Assembly: GCA_963971305.1 (NCBI GenBank)
Contig: OZ020305.1
Span: 13,177,001 to 13,241,000, forward strand
DNA length: 64,000 nucleotides
Origin: Arcuatula senhousia
Lineage: Eukaryota; Mollusca; Bivalvia; Mytilida; Mytilidae
Reading direction: 5' to 3'
The position numbers were made by a program, and so were the translations under genes. Below are positions 23,200 through 33,838 of the stretch, piece after piece; the stretch's first letter is position 1; each line of letters starts with the position of its first letter. The notes beneath the pieces were generated by a model, which did no database searches, had not been told where the DNA came from, and worked only from the letters and a program-made list of their open reading frames with translations.

Positions 23200-23935
23200 T
23201 GAAAACATTCTTTTCTTTAAACTTTGCTTTAAATGTGTATGCATAATAACCAATGTTTGCCAATCTTTATTCAGAAATCGTGTATATTGTATAGACAGCG
23301 AGTATTTGACATCACCCTGAACATGAGCATGATCATGCAAGAAATAAAGAAATAAAAAGACTGGAAAGCAAAGTTAAAATCGAGTTTCGACTGTCAATAA
23401 AATGTAGTGATCGGTAGGGTCGGTCAATGAACCTTCTGCAGGGGAGCCTTGATTTTGACTTAATCAAGGCCTACAGCAGTGTCATTTATCGTGGGAAGTA
23501 TGTGCCATTCCCTAACATGTTGCAGCACTATGGAAATGGTTACGCTTTATATTTTATGATTTGAAAACCCCTACATGCTAGATACCAGGGTTACCCACTA
23601 TTTGACCCATTTGGGTACATCGCAGTCTTTTTTTGGACAAAAATTGCCTGATCCGACGTCAACGTTTTATTCGCTCTTACAATATTCTCTACCTTGACCC
23701 ATGCACACGGGTGAAACGAGATATAGTTGGATACATTTAGGTATATGTATCTAATTTAGTATCTTTGCATTGAGGCGATAGAGTTATTTTTTTTTTATTA
23801 ACTTCCACTGATACATACAGTGTTTTTGTGACATTTCCATAAAATAGCCAAAATTTAATTTTTAAAAATGCATCGCTAATGCTCGTGTCATATGCATATG
23901 CACCTCGGAAAATCTTTTTTGAGGGCAAATATTGA
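23200..23935. other. Intergenic stretch, no gene recognised
   Basis: Around 23640-23680 the phrase TTGCCTGATCCGACGTCAAC resembles the minus-strand head of the SINE families (compare 25045-25070). Too little is left to bound it. Confidence 0.4.
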
Positions 23936-23939
23936 TTTT

Positions 23940-24065
23940 TTTTTTAAATTGAGCATTTTAATTTTCTAGGGTATGTTATTGATTTTTTTGGGGTGTGATG
24001 TGGATTTTAGGGCTGTGTTATTGATTTCTAGGGTGTGTTATGGATTTTCAATGGGTATGATATGA
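23940..24065 (+). repeat. Short imperfect tandem repeat
   Basis: Four to five imperfect units of about 25-30 bp carry variants of GGGTGTGTTATTGATTTCTA. They are diverged and non-coding. Confidence 0.5.
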
Positions 24066-24985
24066 ATAGACACTAATATGGCTAGAATCATCTGTTTGGT
24101 ACAGAATATCTAAAAAGGCTGTATTATTTAGTAAATATATGATAAATATTATCAACAAACAATAACTTAATAGAAATGATTGATATCAAATACAACTAAA
24201 AACAAGTGATTAAACTTGGACAATTACAGATAGGCATTAAAATGATTGATTTAAGGCACCATTCTTTCTCCCTTGTGGCCTTAAGTACTTTAACTAAAAC
24301 ATATTTCTCCTGATACTGTTTCTTAAGTCTTGACTTTTCCAGACATGATCGACGTTATAAGAACACATTGGAAATAAATCAAATTACCACTTTTCCTTAA
24401 TTTGACATCGGATACGTGCATAAAAACAAAATCGACTTTTAATTTCTCTTATCTGTCTTGAAGTATTGGATTTTCGATTCTCTTAAAACTAACAAATGGA
24501 AATTAATTTTAAACTCATCATTTCTGCTCTAGTATTTTGCAAATGAAATAAAATACAAATAGAAATTTCGGGCATGAATTATAATAACGCAAATATGAAA
24601 GAATATTCATGATCAGCTTCTTATTGTAACACAGCTATCCTTTAGTTACCGCTAAATAGGGAAATTCAGGTTACAACCAAACTACCGAACTGTGATGATT
24701 AATCTTTAGAAGAAAAGACAATACAAGGTGGACATTAGAGAAATTGGAGATCGCAATGGTCCTGACTTTCTATGGGCATTTTAAAAGAATTGGTTTGTTA
24801 AACCAGGTTTTATGGAGCCAAACCTCCCTCTTCCATTGCGATCTTGACATTGGGGCCTTGTTACACAAAGCACAGCACGGATGTGAGGCAAAATAAAAAA
24901 CGAGATGTTATCATATAAAAAGAACCACATTAAAATTACGAAATGTTGACAAACTTATACAGTTGAGTATTTTTTTCAACATCTC
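24066..24985. other. Intergenic stretch, no gene recognised
   Basis: AT-rich. GGAGATCGCAATGG at about 24746 and its near-complement CCATTGCGATCTTG at about 24834 form a spaced inverted repeat of ~14 bp with ~75 bp between. Nothing else. Confidence 0.4.
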
Positions 24986-24989
24986 TACT

Positions 24990-25150
24990 GACAATTAAGC
25001 CACGGCTGCCATTAACTGTTCGTGCCGGACTATTTATCTCATGTTAGCTGCCTGATCCGATGTCAGGTTTCTTAGTGCTCTTTAGTGGACTTTTACCGAC
25101 AAGCTTAGTGCTGCTGCGGACCTATTCGCCTCCAAGGCCCGCACTATGAT
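24990..25150 (-). mobile_element. SINE head fragment
   Basis: Reverse-complement reading gives GTGCGGGCCTTGGAGGCGAA, TAGGTCCGCAGCAGCACTAA, GCTTGTCGGTAAAAGTCCAC, then CTGACATCGGATCAGG. This is the pol III-type head (A-box-like GGAGGCGAATAGG) shared by families A and B. The body is missing. Confidence 0.6.
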
Positions 25151-25650
25151 TAGCAGTTAACACATTTGTTTTACAATCGTTAAAAAAACACATTACTATA
25201 TTTGTTTAAATTGAATTTGAAAATGATTTTATTTGCATAAATTAATGTCGATTGTGGTAAGACATAGGTTATGCTTTGATGTGCACGCATGGTTTTTTTT
25301 TTGATAGAATGTTTTTTTTTTCTTTACTCCCAAAACAGCTCGCTTTCGGTTATATCAAGGAAGTCATACATGTATCTTTGGTTTATAACCCCTTTTTAGT
25401 TTTACCTTTGTTGCGTGGGAAAATAATCGTGTAAATCGTCAAAATGAAAGTAATGTTTTATTAACTTCTAAATTAATTGTACCGATTCTTAAAATTATAG
25501 TCTCCAAGGTCCGCTAAAATTGCATTTTATTTTACTTTTAAAGATATATATTTCATAGGGATTAGACTATAATTTTTAGCAATAATATATGGGTTATATA
25601 AGAGTGATAAACATGACAAGTTTGATAAAATGGTAATAAAAGAAGGACAA
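25151..25650. other. Intergenic stretch, no gene recognised
   Basis: AT-rich DNA with poly-T runs around 25285-25325. 'tactcccaaaacagctcgctttcggttatatc' near 25325 resembles the end of a minus-strand SINE B. Confidence 0.4.
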
Positions 25651-25654
25651 GAAA

Positions 25655-25850
25655 TAGAGTGAGTGAGTTGGTGTTATACGCCCTGGCAACATTATGAAGG
25701 TTATATAAGGGTAATATGATAAAAATGAAAATGAATCGATAAGATGTATAAGGATAGGCCGAAAACAAAGAAAATTTAGCCAAAGTGTTCCACTCATGGC
25801 GGTTCATCACGGTGTTTAATGCCGTGTCTAATACATACATGGAGCGTGCC
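25655..25850 (-). mobile_element. SINE A-like 3' fragment
   Basis: It starts GAGTGAGTGAGTTGGTGTTA, then TACGCCCTGGCAACATT, the reverse complement of the SINE A tail. A diverged body follows, with 'gggtaatatgataaaaatgaa' and 'ttagccaaagtgttccactcatggcggttcatcac'. Confidence 0.5.
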
Positions 25851-25989
25851 AATCTCAATTAAAACACATAGGTAAACTATGATCTTTCTTTCAGTATTCA
25901 AATCTGACAATCGGATTATCCCCCCACAAGTTGGCCAACATATTCTACGTTGACTGAGCACTGGCCAGTATTACATGTACGTGGCCCCC

Positions 25990-26412
25990 AACGAATAGCT
26001 CTGCTGTGACCCAAACGGTTCCGGTGTCGAATAGGACTGCAGCAGCGCTAAGCTTGTTAGTAAAAGTCAAAAGCCCGAAAGAGCGTCAGAAATGTGTGCC
26101 CCAGGTGGTGGAATTTGGCAGTCCTGTTGTAATAAATGCCGGGGTTGTCAGGCTATAATGCGGGAAACCAGACGGCAAACCATAGTAGTGCACCGCGTTG
26201 AGAAAAAAAAGACTTCACTTTATCGCACAAGAGTAGGACCCTTAGGATCCCCATGCAGGAGGATAAACTGCCCGTCCCTACAAATCATTCTTTTTTTCCA
26301 GTGGAAGACAATTTCATCATCATTTCATGTTCATTGTATCACTCCCTTCAGGTTCATCTCCCAGGTATAGCCAAAATTGCGCTACTTGGGAGTAAAGCAA
26401 AAACTAACTAAC
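25990..26412 (+). mobile_element. SINE family B, near full length, with (AACT)n tail
   Basis: The head GTTCCGGTGTCGAATAGGAC is A-box-like and is followed by TGCAGCAGCGCTAAGCTTGT. The body has CCAGGTGGTGGAATTTGGCA, GTAGTGCACCGCGTTGAG, AAGAGTAGGACCCTTAGGAT, GATAAACTGCCCGTCCCTAC, 'ttttccagtggaagac' and CATCATTTCATGTTCATTG. The end CTTGGGAGTAAAGCAAAAAC leads into CTAACTAACTG. It shares its head plan with family A but has a different middle and tail. Confidence 0.75.
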
Positions 26413-27427
26413 TGGCTTTGCTGTTGCCTTTTATTCCAACAAGCGCATTTATTTCTCACGGATCACTATTTCTGAACATGGAAAAATTTAATCATTAGTC
26501 ATTGCAAACTTCGACTATTATATGTGGAGTATTTTTCATTAATTTACAATTGGTTTGGAATGTAATAATTTGCCTTGAAGCAAGGTCGTCATATTTGTTT
26601 TGAATTTAGAACTATTTCCTCCTTTAATTTTTTTAACATACTTGCATATCAATATATTAAAAAGAATCGGCAAAGCTGTATTTCAGAGACCCTTGGAAAA
26701 TTGTACAGTGTACATGCAGACCGCAAATTATTAAAAACAAACCGAACGAGATTTAAGGTTTACCCAGAGTTTGGAACATGCATTAAAAAACCCATCACAT
26801 TTTTAGAAATTATAGATTTCATTCGCTACAAGATCTAGAACATTGATAAGAATGCTGTAACCCCCACTTAAACTGCTAAAGTCAACGTCTTCGTTTAAGA
26901 ATAAAATTATTAGATTTTATTCCAAGGCCATTCTTGCAAATTATAGTGTTCATTTTAACCTCTTTTGAATTAATTTAGACTTACTCTTATTACATTTTCT
27001 TGATTTATTTACTTTAGAATAGAGTGAGTGTTTACTATATCATTTTTCAACGTTATATTTTATAAAAGGATTTCAAGAGATCAAAATCAGGCAAAATTCA
27101 TTCTAGTTTTAATTAAATTGATGATTTCTTTCAACTTTATGATTAAAGAATGTGTTCTATTTATGCATATAAAGCCATTCAAATCATAAAGGCATCAGAA
27201 TGAAGTCTGATTTCATCCAGAGCAGTATGAATGTAACACAGGGGGATACATGTTGTTTTTGAATGCACACCAAAATATGATGTTTATGATTATTTTCTTT
27301 AGCATGCCATAGTTAACGTATGTATGAAGGGCACTCTATAAAGAACTTTTCTTTTTCAAAGTAGCTTTTCATAAATATATTCAATTAAGAAATTAATTTA
27401 CAAAAAAGTTTAACCATCAGTTTTTTT
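26413..27427. other. Intergenic stretch, no gene recognised
   Basis: A frame of 87 codons at 26575-26838 has no recognisable motif and no supporting signals. Otherwise AT-rich DNA. Confidence 0.4.
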
Positions 27428-28421
27428 GTCTCGCCTGCGAAGCAGAGAAGGACATACGTGTTACTTTATCGGCGGCGGCGGCGACGGCGGCGTTAACTTT
27501 TTTGAAAAGTTTTATGAGCACCTTCATATCTCAAGAACTTTAAGTCCTAGGTTGGTGAAACTTGGTATGCATATGCCCAAGTAGTAGCTTAGCACAGTTG
27601 CATCCCCATCTTTTGACCTTGACCTTGATTTTCCGGTTGAGTGACTTAAATTTGACAATTTTCAATACATATAATAGCAATGGTAAAGTTTTGCGAGCAC
27701 CTCCATATCTCAAGAACTATAAGTCCTACATTGATGAAACTTGGTATGCATATGCCCCAGTAGTAGCTTAGTACAGTTGCATTCCTATCTTATGACCTTG
27801 ACCTTGATTTTCTGGTTGAGTGACTTTGACAATTTTCAATACATATAATAGCAATGGAAAAGTTTTGTGAGCACCTCCATATCTCAAGAACTATAAGTCC
27901 TAGGTTGGTGAAACGGTATGCCTATGCCCCAGTAGTAGCTTAGCGCAGTAGACTTTTTGGAAAAGTTTTATGAGCACCTTCATATCTCAAGAACTATAAG
28001 TCCTAGGTTGGTGAAACTTGGTATGTATATGCCCCAGTAGTAGCTTAGCACAGTTGCACCCCCATCTTTTGACCTTGATTTTCCGGTTGAGTGACTTTGA
28101 CTATTTTCAATACATATAATAGCAATGGAAAAGTTTTGTTAGCACCTCCATATCTCAAGAACTATAAGTCCTAGGTTGATGAAACTTGGTATGCCTATGC
28201 CCCAGTAGTAGCTTAGCGCAGTTACATCCCCATCTTTTAACCTTGACCTTTTTTTTCCGGTTGAGTGACTTTGATTATTTCTATTGCATATATTAACAAT
28301 GTTTAAGTTCTATAACATCTTTTGATCATCCTTGTAAATTCAAAATATAGTGGAAGTAAGAAAGAATAATTGTTTCTGATGGTGCCGGTAGGCGAAACGT
28401 ACCTTAGTGTTAACTCTTGTT
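27428..28421 (+). repeat. Hairpin-headed tandem repeat, family D, copy 1
   Basis: The head GTCTCGCCTGCGAAGCAGAG precedes a (CGG)n/GACGGCGGCG tract. Five units of about 170-177 bp (one shortened to ~100 bp) carry CATATCTCAAGAACTATAAG, 'gatgaaacttggtatgcatatgcccc', AGTAGTAGCTTAGCACAGTT and 'gaccttgaccttgattttccgg'. The tail is GGCGAAACGTACCTTAGTGT, then TAACTCTTGTTG. Copy 2 at 53445-54922 has the same head and tail but a different core. Confidence 0.85.
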
Positions 28422-28458
28422 GTTTATTTTGACGAGATTGAAATCGACGTTGATTAAA

Positions 28459-29451
28459 ACAAGAAGCTCCCAGGAGCCTGAATCGCTCACATGGTCTTGA
28501 TGGCAACCCTATGAAGAACTTTGTTGAGCTTAATAAGCTGAACATTTAAGCAAGCAAAAGCTTTTCCATATCTGCAATAATTTTCATTCTAGAGACCAAA
28601 AACGCTAATTTTCGCCTTTAAGGGGCTGTAACCCCATATAAGAGATCATCTGACAGCTTCGAGCCTATGGAAACCTTTGTAGAGCTAAATGAGCTGAACA
28701 TTTTAGCAAGCAACAACTTTTCTGTATCTGCAATAGTTTTCATTCTATAGGCTAAAACCACTATTTTTCGCTTTTAATTAAGGGGCTGTAACCCCAATAA
28801 GGGGTCATCTGACAACTTTGACCCTATGAAGACTTTTGTAGAGCTAAATAAGCTGAACATTTTAGCAAGCAACAGGTTTTCCCTATCTGCAATAATTTTC
28901 ATTCTATAGGCCAAAAGCACTATTTTTCACCATTAAGGGGCTGTAAACTCTATAAAGGTTCATCTGACAACTTCGACCCTATGAAGACTTTTGTAGAGCT
29001 AAAAGGGCTGAACATTTAAGGAAGCAACAGCTTTCCTCTATCTGCAATAGTTTTCATTCATGAAAAGACGCTATTTTTCACCTTTAAGGGGCTGTAACCC
29101 TAATCTGATAACTTCGACTAAAAGAAGACATTAGTAGAACTTTTGATGCTGAAGCAGTAGCGTGGAATCAGATTTCATCTATCTCTTATACTTTTTGATT
29201 TACAAGCCAAAAACAGTAGTCTGACCCCCTGGTCTAATTTTAGTAACAGTGGCCATGTTTTTTGACATATCAAAAATCAAAACACATGTTTGGTGCAGGA
29301 CGCCCAAAGAATCATTCATACCAAGTTTCTAAATTCTGTTCAGTAGTTTCAGAGGAGAAGATTTTTGAAATTTTTTTAACGGACGACAGACGACGACGAC
29401 GGACGCCAAGTGATGGTAAAAGCTCACATGGGCCTTCGGTCCAGGTGAACT
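28459..29451 (-). repeat. Hairpin-headed dispersed repeat, family C, copy 2
   Basis: This is the inverse orientation of the 42047 copy. It starts with GAAGCTCCCAGGAGCCTGAA, then TCGCTCAC. It contains four to five ~120-bp units with AAGGGGCTGTAACCCCA, 'tcatctgacaacttcgaccctatg' and 'agctgaacattt'. It ends with a GACGACGACGGACG tract and AGCTCACATGGGCCTTCGGT, then CCAGGTGA. Confidence 0.88.
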
Positions 29452-29454
29452 AAA

Positions 29455-30406
29455 AAGTGACCAAACCGGCTTTTATAAATCTAATCGGTAAATGCCGAAT
29501 TGCCTGTCCATAAGCGAAATTAATTGTTACGCTCCTTAATGTAAAAATGTAAACAAAATGTCGCAATAAAAAGTCGAAAACGTTCAACGTTACCCAATGT
29601 CCCGTCAATGCCAAAATAATTAAATGTATAAACAGAGATGATTCAAATACAAGCATGACATGTAGGTTTCCAATCATTTAAAATGTGTCTGAATGATAAT
29701 TCACAGACTAAAAAATCTATGGGAAACAGGTTCAACCAACGAGCGGTTTTGAAGACGTCAAACGACGTAACGCCATGAAAGACAGATCCGGCAAAGCCGT
29801 TTCTGTAGTCGGTTTGTAAGTGCTGCACGGCTATCATATCAAATCCGTGAACGGAATTATAACAAATCGTTTGTGGCAAGCCTGACCAATCGTCAATCAT
29901 TGTCATGAGTGGGCATTTGAACTAAGCTGTAATAAAGGCATATTCTTTTCAATGAAGATTCCTAGTTCAAAAGAAGCAAAGGTGTACCAAATGGGGTAAT
30001 CAAACATCATTATACCGAAAAACATCATTATAACGAAATCGGTAGACAAACAAAAATCATCACAACGAAACAAACCACACAACAAACAACTTAAGAGGTT
30101 TGCGACGGTAAGAAGTGACGATACAATAGGGAAAAAAACCTCTTTCTCCACCTGACTCTTGTGTACAAGAAACAGGTCGCTTTGGTGATGATGTTTTATT
30201 GATTGGTGGAATAACCTGCAAAGAACAGACAGGGCCGAAAACTGTTGAGAGAAACACATGCAAAAAGGTACAGACACTTTCTAGCACGATTCTTATGTGA
30301 CTTCAAAGGCAATATTAGTTTGAGAATGAATTCCCAAATGAACACACTTTTTGCCATGTAGCATGCACGTATTTTAAACGTTTTGGACAAAAATCACATT
30401 TGTGTG
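29455..30406. other. Intergenic stretch upstream of the LTR element
   Basis: Minus-strand frames at 29643-29906 and 29903-30277 show no domain that I recognise. At 29945-30110 (minus strand) GTCTACCGATTTCG and GATTACCCCATTTGGTACAC, then CTTTGCTTCTT, match the RT-element 3'-end-like text at 40448-40580. The rest is unassigned. Confidence 0.45.
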
Positions 30407-30410
30407 TAAC

Positions 30411-31003
30411 TGTAACAGTGCTAAAACTTTTATTTTATCTTTTGGACATATTTGTTGAAAAAAGGACTGCATTGAAAAAAAAGTATCTGTATTTGTATTT
30501 TTTATTTACTTTGTTGGTTTTGATTTGATTTTTATTCATTTAAATCTTAATTTTAATTTTGATTTTGCATTATCCATTTTAATCTTTCACATGTCAACAG
30601 ATCAAAGTGACAAGTAGCTAATCTACCTTTTATAGTGATATTTTGAGCTCAATTAATTGACACTTGTTTCTTTAATCATAAAAGTACTCATAAGGTTTTA
30701 ATTATGTAAGATTATCTAATTCATAAAGGTATATATTGTAAGACAAACTTAAGAAAGACAGTAAGTTTTGGATTCAGTGTTCGAACTGAAGTTTACCAAA
30801 GCCGAAATTGGAGTCAAACTTATTGACGTTTTCCATATTCGAAATTGTGACTGTGATTTATGTACATTTAGTTTTTGTTTTTATATATTTGGGACTTCAC
30901 CTTAATACAAGTTAAAATCTACCAGTGTTTTATTCAACGAAAGTTGCAATAGTAATAATTGACAATACATAGGTTCTCACGGTCGGCCCAAACCCCTGTC
31001 ACA
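30411..31003 (+). repeat. 5' LTR
   Basis: 593 bp, TG...CA bounded. Differences from the 3' LTR: one extra A in the run near 30475, GTTGCAATAG against GTTACAATAG, and GACAATACAT against GACTATACAT. Confidence 0.92.
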
Positions 31004-31006
31004 GTT

Positions 31007-31023
31007 TGGTCGAGAACCCGCGG
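31007..31023 (+). other. Candidate tRNA primer-binding site
   Basis: TGGTCGAGAACCCGCGG starts three bases after the 5' LTR. TGG pairs with the universal CCA end, and the complement (GGGTTCTCGACCA) has the look of a tRNA 3' end. I cannot name the tRNA. Confidence 0.6.
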
Positions 31024-31108
31024 GCAGTTCGCCAATCGTAAGTCGAGCTGCAGCAACATCTTGTTCCGGTGCCTGAACGTTCCCCAGGACAGCAAAGGAT
31101 CGACCGTG

Positions 31109-31933
31109 ATGGAACCCGTCTATGGATGTTATTTCGTGCCACAGTGGAGACAACTTCATGAACATTGTCAAAGCCCAGTGTGCCTAAGATGTGGAAAAGT
31201 TCACTTCAGAAGACCGTGCTTTGCTATAAGTCAAACGTGTTTCAAATGTCACAAGATAGGACATTATTCAAGGATGTGCTATACCAGACCACAAATAAAC
31301 TTGATCAATTCCGCAACCGTGAGTACAGCTACTTCAAATTCTAAACCAAAATCAAGAAAACAAAAGGAAAGAGACAGTGCAAGAATCTCAGACTACATTT
31401 CGAAACGTAAACTGTTGCAAGAATTCCCGTTTCATAAATTAGGAATAAGAGCGTTCATGGATTGTATTGATACCACAAGAAACATCCGGGAAGAACTTCG
31501 ACTGGCAAAAGACGAAATTCATGACCTAAACTTGACTGTTGCTGAGGAGATGGTCAAGACACTGGACAAACAAATCGAACTGGAAGAAGCGACTAGAGAA
31601 TTGAAAAAGATCCGCTCAGAAAATGAAGACCTGAAAAGGCAACTTGAAAAATCAAAAGCTGAATTGTCAAAATTAAAGAAGAAACCAGAAGCTACGGGGA
31701 AATCGGCAAAGGAAATTCAGTGTTTTGAAGCCAATGGAAATACAACACAAAGAGGAAATCGCGGCCGAAAACACCAGAAACCAAGAAACAATTCCAACAA
31801 CCATCAAGCAAGTACAACACGATCTGACAACAAAGAATATATTGGAAATGACTGGTATAGAGAACTTCTACGTAACGGAGAATATAAATTTTCAACAACT
31901 AGAAGACCAAATTTCGAGGGCCGACCAAGGTGA
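31109..31933 (+). CDS. Gag-like protein: two CCHC zinc knuckles followed by a coiled coil
   Basis: From the first ATG the protein has 274 residues. Two zinc knuckles come first: C25-C28-H32-C37 (CLRCGKVHFRRPC, one residue shorter than usual before His) and C44-C47-H52-C57 (CFKCHKIGHYSRMC, the canonical CX2CX4HX4C). A Ser/Lys-rich linker and a segment SDYISKRKLLQEFPF follow. A charged heptad-like coiled coil (about 122-192, with LEEATRELKKIRSENEDLKR) and a basic Asn/Arg-rich tail complete it. Zinc knuckles are the RNA-packaging part of Gag. No capsid-type region precedes them, so this is not a complete Gag. The frame stays open upstream into the 5' LTR, so an earlier non-ATG or spliced start is possible. 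Expected role: RNA binding and self-association in a particle supplied by a partner element. Confidence 0.8.
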   Translation: MEPVYGCYFVPQWRQLHEHCQSPVCLRCGKVHFRRPCFAISQTCFKCHKIGHYSRMCYTRPQINLINSATVSTATSNSKPKSRKQKERDSARISDYISKRKLLQEFPFHKLGIRAFMDCIDTTRNIREELRLAKDEIHDLNLTVAEEMVKTLDKQIELEEATRELKKIRSENEDLKRQLEKSKAELSKLKKKPEATGKSAKEIQCFEANGNTTQRGNRGRKHQKPRNNSNNHQASTTRSDNKEYIGNDWYRELLRNGEYKFSTTRRPNFEGRPR

Positions 31934-31976
31934 AACACGGGGACGTGTTTCTTTTCGAGCGGGAAGGAAAATGTAA
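31725..31976 (+). CDS. Overlapping +1-frame ORF ending in the 3' LTR
   Basis: In the +1 frame relative to the zinc-knuckle protein, about 80 codons are open and stop at the TAA formed by the first bases of the 3' LTR. The peptide (KEEIAAENTRNQ, TTKNILEMTGIENFYVTE, SRADQGETRGRVSFRAGRKM) is coding-like in composition. In full-length retroelements the last ORF often ends at the LTR edge, so this may be a leftover of a downstream ORF. It has no recognised domain and may be chance overlap. Confidence 0.3.
   Translation: MKPMEIQHKEEIAAENTRNQETIPTTIKQVQHDLTTKNILEMTGIENFYVTENINFQQLEDQISRADQGETRGRVSFRAGRKM
31961..31971 (+). other. Polypurine tract
   Basis: GGGAAGGAAAA lies directly against the TG of the 3' LTR, the position where plus-strand synthesis is primed. 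Confidence 0.85.
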
Positions 31977-32563
31977 CAGTGCTAAAACTTTTATTTTATC
32001 TTTTGGACATATTTGTTGAAAAAAGGACTGCATTGAAAAAAAGTATCTGTATTTGTATTTTTTATTTACTTTGTTGGTTTTGATTTGATTTTTATTCATT
32101 TAAATCTTAATTTTAATTTTGATTTTGCATTATCCATTTTAATCTTTCACATGTCAACAGATCAAAGTGACAAGTAGCTAATCTACCTTTTATAGTGATA
32201 TTTTGAGCTCAATTAATTGACACTTGTTTCTTTAATCATAAAAGTACTCATAAGGTTTTAATTATGTAAGATTATCTAATTCATAAAGGTATATATTGTA
32301 AGACAAACTTAAGAAAGACAGTAAGTTTTGGATTCAGTGTTCGAACTGAAGTTTACCAAAGCCGAAATTGGAGTCAAACTTATTGACGTTTTCCATATTC
32401 GAAATTGTGACTGTGATTTATGTACATTTAGTTTTTGTTTTTATATATTTGGGACTTCACCTTAATACAAGTTAAAATCTACCAGTGTTTTATTCAACGA
32501 AAGTTACAATAGTAATAATTGACTATACATAGGTTCTCACGGTCGGCCCAAACCCCTGTCACA
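31972..32563 (+). repeat. 3' LTR
   Basis: 592 bp, TGTAACAGTG to CCTGTCACA, followed by the TAAC target duplication. Confidence 0.92.
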
Positions 32564-32567
32564 TAAC

Positions 32568-33170
32568 CCTGGCAAGCAATAGCTCTCGATTTATCAACAT
32601 TCGAACATTTATCCGACGTAACGTTGTGTCAGAAACTAGTAATCGCTGAAAAACTTGAACTGATTAGACAGCATCGCACAAGATTTTATTCAACTTCTTT
32701 TTAATTGCTGATGCCAGGTATAGTCATAAATGCAAGCGGTAGTTTTACGAACGCTTATATCATTTAAGAGTTAGAAAATGGGAAATGTTGTTCCAGTGTC
32801 AGTTAACATTGTTTTGTACAATACAAAATAAATATTTGTCCATTAAAGTATCCAAACTGCGCGTGTTGGTGTTTAATACTTTTGAAAAAAAAACCAAACG
32901 CCGTGGCATGGCATATTTATTACAGATAATTATTCAGAAATACACCTAAACATTATTATATCAAAATAAAGGTTAGATAATAGAGACTTGTGAAAATGCA
33001 ACCAAAATTGAGTTTCAAAGACTCTTGATCTGTTATATTTATTTAGAAAAAAAAACAAGATTTTAAACTAAAAACCCATTTAACGCGTTACAAAATTTAG
33101 CATGATGTTATGAATCTTTTTTCCGTTAATGGCACCAAATGAAAATACAGGCTTTAAATTTAGGGACTAA
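32568..33170. other. Intergenic stretch, no gene recognised
   Basis: AT-rich DNA downstream of the LTR element, with no repeat shared with the rest of the window. Confidence 0.4.
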
Positions 33171-33174
33171 CTGA

Positions 33175-33325
33175 ATTGTATTTCAAGCTTTGGCGGCGTA
33201 AAACGTAGATTTTACTGTCGCAAATTTAGTTTACCTGGCGACACGTACAAATGTAGCAGAGACAGGTAAACCGGTATCTGCGACAGTAAAATCAAGTTTT
33301 ACGGCACCAAAGCTTGAAATACAAT
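33175..33325. mobile_element. 151-bp hairpin MITE
   Basis: The arms run ATTGTATTTCAAGCTTTGG (left) and CCAAAGCTTGAAATACAAT (right). Further complementary blocks follow: ATTTTACTGTCGCA with TGCGACAGTAAAAT, and GTTTACCTG with CAGGTAAAC. Almost the whole element folds back. No target duplication could be fixed with confidence. Confidence 0.75.
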
Positions 33326-33738
33326 ACGGTTATTTCCATTCTAATGCAATCGATCAGAAAAATTGATAAAAATTAAGAAATATTTTGGAAAAAAGTTGTT
33401 TATTAGAAATTCCCCAAGAAGGTCCCCTTTTTGTACAAAACAATTCGTGACGTCACGGGAAAGATCCACCTGAAATCTGAAATTCCAGACGTTTTTGAGA
33501 AAATTGTACGCTTCAATTCCTAATAAATTTAAAAAAAAGGGTGTTCCACATACAGATCTGGTATACATTTTGCCCCTTTCTCCAGATATTCTTCTTCTCG
33601 AAATATGTATTTTCCAATATGGCGACTTTCCTTAGTTACGGCAGGTAAATCGTGGCGCAACGTCAGGTATCAATAATATCCTGCGGGGCGTTGTTATCGA
33701 GAAGAAATCATCATCGACAGAAGCGGTACACCGTTTAA
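33326..33738. other. Intergenic stretch, no gene recognised
   Basis: Contains a lone AATATGGCGACTTTCC patch and no shared repeat or coding signal. Confidence 0.4.
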
Positions 33739-33838
33739 CCCTCTTGCTGCCAAAAGGACATATGTGTCCACTACCGGCTCGCTGCCAAAAGGACATATGT
33801 GTCCACTACCGGTTCGCTGCCACACGGACATACGTGTG
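33739..33838 (+). repeat. 39-bp tandem repeat, about 2.5 units
   Basis: Units read CTGCCAAAAGGACATATGTG, TCCACTACCGGCTCG. Each contains the palindrome GGACATATGTGTCC (last unit GGACATACGTGTG). Units one and two are almost identical. Confidence 0.8.

Larger units (their letters stand above)
30411..32563 (+). mobile_element. Complete short LTR retrotransposon encoding only a gag-like protein
   Basis: Two direct repeats begin TGTAACAGTG and end CCTGTCACA. They are 593 and 592 bp long and differ, by my reading, at two substitutions and one A-run length change. TAAC flanks the element on both sides (30407-30410 and 32564-32567). A TGG-initiated candidate primer-binding site follows the 5' LTR, and a purine tract abuts the 3' LTR. 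Between them lies only 968 bp, with one main frame and no protease, RT, RNase H or integrase. This is the structure of non-autonomous elements described as TR-GAG or TRIM-like. It must use enzymes from another element. The near-identical LTRs indicate recent insertion. Confidence 0.92.

Noticed and set aside
29643..30277. Two adjacent minus-strand frames of 87 and 124 codons
   Set aside because: No recognisable domain; the second includes the RT-element 3'-end-like repeat text, so it is probably non-coding.
30959..31108. N-terminal extension of the zinc-knuckle ORF starting in the 5' LTR
   Set aside because: It would need a TTG start and would read through the LTR end and primer-binding site. 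The first ATG at 31109 is preferred, though a spliced or leaky start cannot be excluded.
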